From: Candidatus Staskawiczbacteria bacterium
GTDB taxonomy: Bacteria; Patescibacteria; Paceibacteria; Paceibacterales; Staskawiczbacteraceae
Assembly (NCBI GenBank): GCA_903835075.1
Contig: CAILLM010000004.1
Location: 62,001 to 126,000 of the forward strand
Length of the DNA: 64,000 nt
Reading direction: 5' to 3'
This document shows, in pieces, positions 59,762 to 64,000 of this stretch. The position numbers were made by a program, and so were the translations under genes. Positions within the stretch are counted from its first letter, which is position 1; the number at the start of each line of letters is the position of its first letter. Under the pieces are notes generated by a model, which had not been told where the DNA came from, did no database searches, and was given only the letters and a program-made list of their open reading frames with translations.

Positions 59762-59782
59762 ATTTCTAATTTCTAATTTCTA
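59762..59782. repeat. Tandem 7-base repeat at the dnaB stop codon
   Basis: ATTTCTA is repeated three times. The dnaB stop (CTA on +, 59780-59782) is in the last unit, so slippage here leaves dnaB intact but changes the recR leader length. Confidence 0.75.
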
Positions 59783-61138
59783 ATTTTCTCCAGTTTCGGG
59801 AGTGTAGGCATTTTTATCTAGGTTTCTAAAGCTTACTCTGTGGTCATCAAAGTATAAATCAACCGAACCAACCGGTCCATTTCTATGTTTTTCAATCATA
59901 ACTTTTGCAATATTGGGGTTCAAGCTATTTTCTGAATATTTATCTTCTCTGTAAATCATTAATACAACATCTGCATCTTGCTCAATAGCTCCAGATTCTC
60001 TTAAATCTGAAAGTTTAGGTATTGAAGGTGTTCTCTGTTCAACAGCACGAGATAACTGTGAAAGCACTAGTACCGGAATATTCAGCTCTTTTGCTAACAT
60101 TTTTAAAGCACGCGAGTTTTCTGTTACTTGTTGAACCGGTGAGGCAAAGCGGTTCATAGGTTCCATTAACTGCAAATAATCAATAACAATCAAAGACAAT
60201 CCTTTTGTTGCCTGCAATCTTCTAGCCATGGCTCTAATTTGTAGAATGTTAACAGAACCAGCGTCATCTATATATAAAGGTGCATCAGATAAACTTCCCA
60301 TAGCATGCTGTAACCGTGAGTAATCATCTTGTGCAAGCCTTCCATTTCGTAGGTTCCACAAATTTATGTTTGCTAAGCTGGCCAAAAGTCTGTCAGCCAA
60401 TTGATCTTTAGACATTTCAAGACTGAAAAGACCAACTGGTTGATTCCCTAAAACAGCCGCGTTTCTGGCAATATCTAAAGCCAAGGAGGTTTTTCCCATA
60501 GAAGGTCTGGCTGCTAAAATAACTAAATCAGATTTTTGTAAACCACCTAAAATTTTATCTAAATCAACAAATCCGGTTGAAACTCCACGTAATTGTCCTG
60601 TGTTTTTAGAAAGTTCATCAATTCTTTCAAAAGTGTTTGCAAGAATATCTTTTATTGGCACAAAAGATTGGCTTAACGATCTTTGTCCAATGCCAAAAAC
60701 AATTTTTTCAGCCTTATCAAGTAAAATATCAACTTCTTCTGTTTCATCAAAAGCAGAAAGTCCAATTTCTTCAGAAGCTGAAATTAAGTCGCGTAGAATC
60801 TTTTTTTGTCTTACAATTTTGGCATAATTATAAACGTGAGTGGCCGTTGGTACAGTATTTATTAAAGAAGTTAAATAGGCTGAACCTCCAATGTCTTCTA
60901 ATCTATTTCTTTCTTTCAATTTTGCTGAAACAGACAGTATGTCAATTGGTTCTGATTTCTCATACAAATTAACCATTACTTGATAAATGTCTTGGTGGAT
61001 GCTTCTGTAAAAATCTTCAGATCTAATAAAATCAACAACTTTTACAATTGCCTCTTTATCCAACATCAAACAGCCAAGCAAAGATTGCTCAGCATCATTA
61101 TTTTGTGGTGGTAATTTGTCTACGCCTTCTTTAGCCAT
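59780..61138 (-). CDS. dnaB: Replicative DNA helicase DnaB
   Basis: The 452-residue hexameric helicase has the N-terminal domain (PPQNNDAEQSLLGCLMLD), a linker, and the RecA-like domain with Walker A AARPSMGKTSLA, then LFSLEMSKDQL, VIDYLQLM and the DLRESGAIEQDADVVL motif. It unwinds DNA at the fork. No intein is present. A TTGCTT-N17-TAAGAT promoter lies directly upstream. Confidence 0.97.
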   Translation of the reverse strand: MAKEGVDKLPPQNNDAEQSLLGCLMLDKEAIVKVVDFIRSEDFYRSIHQDIYQVMVNLYEKSEPIDILSVSAKLKERNRLEDIGGSAYLTSLINTVPTATHVYNYAKIVRQKKILRDLISASEEIGLSAFDETEEVDILLDKAEKIVFGIGQRSLSQSFVPIKDILANTFERIDELSKNTGQLRGVSTGFVDLDKILGGLQKSDLVILAARPSMGKTSLALDIARNAAVLGNQPVGLFSLEMSKDQLADRLLASLANINLWNLRNGRLAQDDYSRLQHAMGSLSDAPLYIDDAGSVNILQIRAMARRLQATKGLSLIVIDYLQLMEPMNRFASPVQQVTENSRALKMLAKELNIPVLVLSQLSRAVEQRTPSIPKLSDLRESGAIEQDADVVLMIYREDKYSENSLNPNIAKVMIEKHRNGPVGSVDLYFDDHRVSFRNLDKNAYTPETGEN

Positions 61139-61146
61139 AATAATAT

Positions 61147-61175
61147 ATCTTATACACCGGCGATTTTAAAAGCAA
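61147..61175 (-). promoter_or_regulatory. Promoter of dnaB-recR
   Basis: On the minus strand TTGCTT (61175-61170), 17-base spacer, TAAGAT (61152-61147), ATG 8 bases later. Confidence 0.65.
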
Positions 61176-61188
61176 GAGGATAAAGTGT

Positions 61189-62586
61189 TTATAAACTTTT
61201 TATGTCAGAACCGTTTTTTGTGTCTTCTACGGCGAAGCCTTGCTTTTCAATTTGAGCTCTAACTTCATCAGCTTTTTGCCACTCTTTATTTTCGCGATGA
61301 ACTTCACGCAACTTTGCTAATTTTTTTATTTCAGCAGGAATTGTTTTATTCACTTTTTCAAAATTTATAATTCCAAAAACTTTATTAATTTGTTGGAAAA
61401 ATTTATAAATTTCGCCAGCATCTTTTTTGGAAATTAAATCTTTTTCCATTAAAATATTTATTTTGCCAATAAATCCAAACATTACGGCAAAAGCTTTCGG
61501 AGTGTTAAAATCATCATCAAGCTCTTTGTAAAAACTATTCGAAAAATCTTTTATAATTTTTGAAGATGAGGTTTTTATTTTTGAGTTATTATTTTTTAAT
61601 TTTCTTAGGAATTCTTCTATTTTTTCAACAGCTGATTTTACCTCTATCATTGCAGATTCAGAATAATCAAAAGGTGAGCTCCATAAGTTTTTAACAATAA
61701 AGAATCTTAAATAGTTTGCCGGGCATCTTTTCAAAAAGTCTCCTATTGTTATAAAGTTCCCAATGGATTTACCCATTTTTTGCTCGTTTACCGTTAAAAA
61801 CCCTGTATGCATCCAATATTTTGCCATAGGTCTTTTACCGGAAATTGCTTCCATTAAGCTTATTTCGGCCTCGTGGTGAGGAAATATCAAATCGCGCGAG
61901 CCTCCATGAATGTCATATTGTGCGCCAAATAATTTTTCGGTAATGGCCGTGTCTTCAATGTGCCAGCCTGGCCTTCCAGCTCCAAATGGGGCTGGCCAGG
62001 AAGGTTCTGACTCGTCAGATGTCTCAGTAAATTTCCAAATGCAGAAGTCGCCTCTATTTTTTTTATCTTTGCTATAATCTATTCGCGTTACGGCATCTTC
62101 TGCGCCAAGGGCGGTTCTGCCCGCTAATTTACCATAATTTTTAAACTTTGCAATATTATAATAAATTCCGTCACCTTCAATTTTATAGGCGTATCCTTTT
62201 TCTTCTAACCTTTGTATTTGGCTGATTATCTGTTTTATGTAATCAGTGGCTCTGGCATATTTTGAAATACCGTCAACCCCTAAGGTTTTCATGTCTTTCA
62301 AGTGCTCTTTTTCAAAGGCAATTGCCAAGTCTTTTGGGGTGACGCCTTTTTCTCGGGCGCGCGCAATAATTTTATCATCTAAATCGGTTATGTTTTGCAA
62401 ATAAAAAACAGTAAACCCTTGCAACCTTAAATATTTTACAAATGCGTCAAAAATAACATAAGTTCTGGCGTGCCCAATATGAGAATAATCATAAACAGTT
62501 GGGCCACAAACAAATAAATTTATTTTTTTACCACTTGCTGGTTTCAAAGTATCTTTTTTCCCAGATAATGTATTATATATTTTCAT
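61189..62586 (-). CDS. cysS: Cysteinyl-tRNA synthetase
   Basis: Class I synthetase: FVCGPTVYDYSHIGHARTY contains the HIGH motif and first zinc Cys; the KMSKS loop is KMGKSIGNF; the helical anticodon region and tail (EVHRENKEWQKADEVRAQIEKQGF) are complete. In most CysS the zinc site has Cys in GWHIEC; here it is GWHIED, so one zinc ligand is Asp, with the downstream HHEAE ligands kept. Length (465) is normal. It starts one base after the upstream gene's stop on the minus strand and is co-transcribed with it. Confidence 0.96.
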   Translation of the reverse strand: MKIYNTLSGKKDTLKPASGKKINLFVCGPTVYDYSHIGHARTYVIFDAFVKYLRLQGFTVFYLQNITDLDDKIIARAREKGVTPKDLAIAFEKEHLKDMKTLGVDGISKYARATDYIKQIISQIQRLEEKGYAYKIEGDGIYYNIAKFKNYGKLAGRTALGAEDAVTRIDYSKDKKNRGDFCIWKFTETSDESEPSWPAPFGAGRPGWHIEDTAITEKLFGAQYDIHGGSRDLIFPHHEAEISLMEAISGKRPMAKYWMHTGFLTVNEQKMGKSIGNFITIGDFLKRCPANYLRFFIVKNLWSSPFDYSESAMIEVKSAVEKIEEFLRKLKNNNSKIKTSSSKIIKDFSNSFYKELDDDFNTPKAFAVMFGFIGKINILMEKDLISKKDAGEIYKFFQQINKVFGIINFEKVNKTIPAEIKKLAKLREVHRENKEWQKADEVRAQIEKQGFAVEDTKNGSDIKSL

Positions 62587-62587
62587 T

Positions 62588-63247
62588 TTATTTTATTTTT
62601 TTGAATTCTTTTGTGACAATTTTATTTTTTATATACCCCTTGCTGTTTAGTTCTAGTATTCTTGCAAGAATACTCAGGAAAGAAAAGATTAAAGAAAGCC
62701 AAATTATATCAATGAAAAATATTGATGGCTCATGTGGCCAAGCTATTAATATGGCAATAAATACAAGCAATAACAAGGCCATTTTAACTTTTCCAAAAAT
62801 ATTTGCTTTAACGTCAGATTCTTTTGATTTATGAAATAACGAGACTAAAGCCCCTATAATTTCTACTGAAAGCAACAACAAAAGCAACCATCTGTGATGT
62901 GCATCTAAGCTGTAAATTGCAATTGGAAGTATCAATATTCTATCAGCTAGTGGGTCTAACATTGTACCAAATTCAGTTATCTTGTCTAGGCCCCTTGCTA
63001 CAGAACCATCAAATAAGTCAGTTAAAACCCCCACACAAAATAAAGAAACAATTAGAGCTTTGTTTTCTATCCCAAAATAAAAAAGCAAAACAAATAATAA
63101 TAATCCTATGGCAAGCCTTATGTATGTTAGTTGGTTTGGGGTTATTTTTCTAGGCCAGTAGGGCTTTATAAAAACAAAGAGAATTTCATCTCTATAATAG
63201 TCTAATTTTTCCAAGAAATCTTTAAATTTTTCTATAAGATTGTTCAT
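62588..63247 (-). CDS. CDP-alcohol phosphatidyltransferase (PgsA-like)
   Basis: The 219-residue membrane protein has the CDP-alcohol motif D-G-x2-A-R-x8-G-x3-D-x3-D in DLFDGSVARGLDKITEFGTMLDPLAD and about six helices. It makes a phospholipid such as phosphatidylglycerol phosphate from CDP-diacylglycerol; the acceptor cannot be told. Phosphatidylglycerol would feed the LtaS-like enzyme at 12240. Its promoter is TG-A-CATAAT (minus strand, 63263-63255), 7 bases before ATG. Confidence 0.93.
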   Translation of the reverse strand: MNNLIEKFKDFLEKLDYYRDEILFVFIKPYWPRKITPNQLTYIRLAIGLLLFVLLFYFGIENKALIVSLFCVGVLTDLFDGSVARGLDKITEFGTMLDPLADRILILPIAIYSLDAHHRWLLLLLLSVEIIGALVSLFHKSKESDVKANIFGKVKMALLLLVFIAILIAWPHEPSIFFIDIIWLSLIFSFLSILARILELNSKGYIKNKIVTKEFKKIK

Positions 63248-63254
63248 AAGTAAG

Positions 63255-63263
63255 ATTATGTCA
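63255..63263 (-). promoter_or_regulatory. Extended -10 promoter of the CDP-alcohol phosphotransferase gene, predicted leaderless
   Basis: On the minus strand TG-A-CATAAT, followed after 7 bases by ATG (63247-63245). Confidence 0.55.
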
Positions 63264-63284
63264 TATTAACAGATTTTTTGCTAC

Positions 63285-63314
63285 TTGTTAATAGCAATTT
63301 GTTTGTGGTAATAT
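63285..63314 (+). promoter_or_regulatory. Promoter of the GtrA gene
   Basis: TTGTTA (63285-63290), 18-base spacer, TG-G-TAATAT with the -10 at 63309-63314; a 14-20 base leader follows. Confidence 0.6.
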
Positions 63315-63334
63315 GACCTAATAAAAATAAACAT

Positions 63335-63886
63335 ATGAATAAAAAAGATATATTGTTTGCATTTTTGTGTGGGTTGGCAGTGGCTTGGATAGCCTCAGAC
63401 TTCATAACTAAATATGGCTGGTTATTTTATATTGTTTTACCCCTACTTTCTATACTTGGTTTGTGGGTAGTTGAATTAATTGGGCGAAAATTTTTGTTTG
63501 CTCACCAAGCAGGTAAGTTTGCTTTGGCGGGCGCATTTGCTGATGTTGTTGATATAAAGGTTTATCAGCTAGTAATTTTGGCTTTGCCATTTTCTATTGT
63601 TATAAAAGCATTTTCATTTTTAGTGGCAACTGCTATAAAATATTGGGCAAACAAAACGTGGTCATTTTCTGCTCAAAATAATCCAGCCAAGGGCTGGGAA
63701 ATACTAAAATTTTTTAGCGTAACAATTGTTGGGTTAATAATAGATATTGCTGCTTTTTATTATTTAGAAAAAGTTCACATTGGAATTTCAGCAACTCTTT
63801 GGTTGGAATTATGCATAATAATTGCAGCTCTAATTACTGCAATTTGGAACTTTCTTGGTTACAAGTTTTTAGTATTTAAAAAATAA
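63335..63886 (+). CDS. GtrA-like four-helix membrane protein with extra N-terminal helices
   Basis: The C-terminal ~120 residues form a GtrA domain of four helices (FALAGAFADVVDIKVYQLVIL, then KYWANKTWSFSA and IWNFLGYKFLVFKK, the usual ending). About 55 residues with two further helices precede it. GtrA proteins help move undecaprenyl-linked sugars for cell-surface glycosylation. The gene diverges from the lipid synthesis gene. Confidence 0.88.
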   Translation: MNKKDILFAFLCGLAVAWIASDFITKYGWLFYIVLPLLSILGLWVVELIGRKFLFAHQAGKFALAGAFADVVDIKVYQLVILALPFSIVIKAFSFLVATAIKYWANKTWSFSAQNNPAKGWEILKFFSVTIVGLIIDIAAFYYLEKVHIGISATLWLELCIIIAALITAIWNFLGYKFLVFKK

Positions 63887-63903
63887 AATTATTTTTTAAT
63901 ATT

Positions 63904-64000
63904 ATGGAACAAGAAACCAAAATTTGTCAGAACTGTAAGTCTCCTTTTGTCATAGAGCCTGATGATTTTGATTTCTACGAAAAAATGAAGGTGCCCGCTC
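63904..64000 (+). CDS. Zinc-ribbon protein, N-terminal part; 3' end outside the window
   Basis: The first 32 codons begin MEQETKICQNCKSPFVIEPDDFDFYEKM, with a CxxC knuckle of a zinc ribbon. The gene runs off the window. The second CxxC expected after KVPAP cannot be seen. Function unknown; it is read after GtrA with a 17-base gap. Confidence 0.75.
   Translation, partial: MEQETKICQNCKSPFVIEPDDFDFYEKMKVPA

Noticed and set aside
61970..62010. GC-rich inverted stretch in cysS (PSWPAPFGAGRPGW) as another inserted palindrome
   Set aside because: GRPGWHIE is conserved in normal CysS, so the sequence is native to the protein.

Overview
The window reads as one 64 kb piece of an AT-rich genome of a Patescibacteria/CPR bacterium, most likely of the Parcubacteria type. 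The grounds are: gene-dense DNA with many 1-14 bp gene overlaps; an HrcA reduced to its DNA-binding half; a stand-alone riboflavin kinase domain; many secreted cysteine-rich repeat proteins; and short palindromic elements inserted in frame into ordinary housekeeping proteins. The assignment rests on recognised families and style, not on a database search.

Layout. 1-5.3 kb: end of lepA, a secreted protein with thrombospondin-like repeats, a beta-CASP RNase, three tRNAs (two with CAT anticodons, one Asp), a GIY-YIG protein, a small GC-rich ORF and a membrane-anchored cyclophilin. 5.3-14.2 kb: a GC-rich GH16 glycosidase, an EamA transporter, a riboflavin kinase, an ABC-F ATPase, an M14-like peptidase, an RsuA-family pseudouridine synthase and an LtaS-like sulfatase. 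14.3-19.6 kb: a first surface-protein locus, whose first gene has a promoter with an 11-G run in its spacer; DUF763; and a further surface protein. 19.6-25.4 kb: CYTH, a UvrD-nuclease fusion, glutamate dehydrogenase, a tRNA-binding domain and a RecB-like nuclease. 25.4-28.8 kb: a compact flavin redox operon (FMN-binding protein, ApbE, an RnfD/NqrB-flavodoxin reductase fusion) running into a sigma factor. 28.8-34.3 kb: a membrane protein, MacAB-type ABC export genes flanked by two DUF5666-like proteins, and an FKBP. 34.4-37.1 kb: a GC-rich purH and an ornithine cyclodeaminase-like gene. 37.2-42.0 kb: a MarR-EmrA-EmrB type efflux operon and small membrane proteins. 42.0-49.1 kb: a CIRCE-controlled heat-shock operon, hrcA-grpE-(six accessory genes)-dnaK-dnaJ, then tRNA-Lys. 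49.2-58.7 kb: a second, partly duplicated surface-protein locus. 58.7-64 kb: a minimal metallopeptidase, recR, dnaB, cysS and a CDP-alcohol phosphotransferase on the minus strand, then GtrA and the start of a zinc-ribbon protein.

Two features run through the window. First, about ten transcription units start with an extended -10 (TGN-TANNNT) only 6-9 bases before ATG, as expected for leaderless mRNAs. Second, palindromic elements occur between genes and in frame within genes (RNase, LtaS-like, helicase, dnaK, dnaJ, metallopeptidase, recR twice). The best candidates for something new are the four-gene flavin-redox/sigma operon, the poly-G promoter of a surface gene, the protease-acetyltransferase cassette inside the dnaK operon, and the two recombining surface loci.
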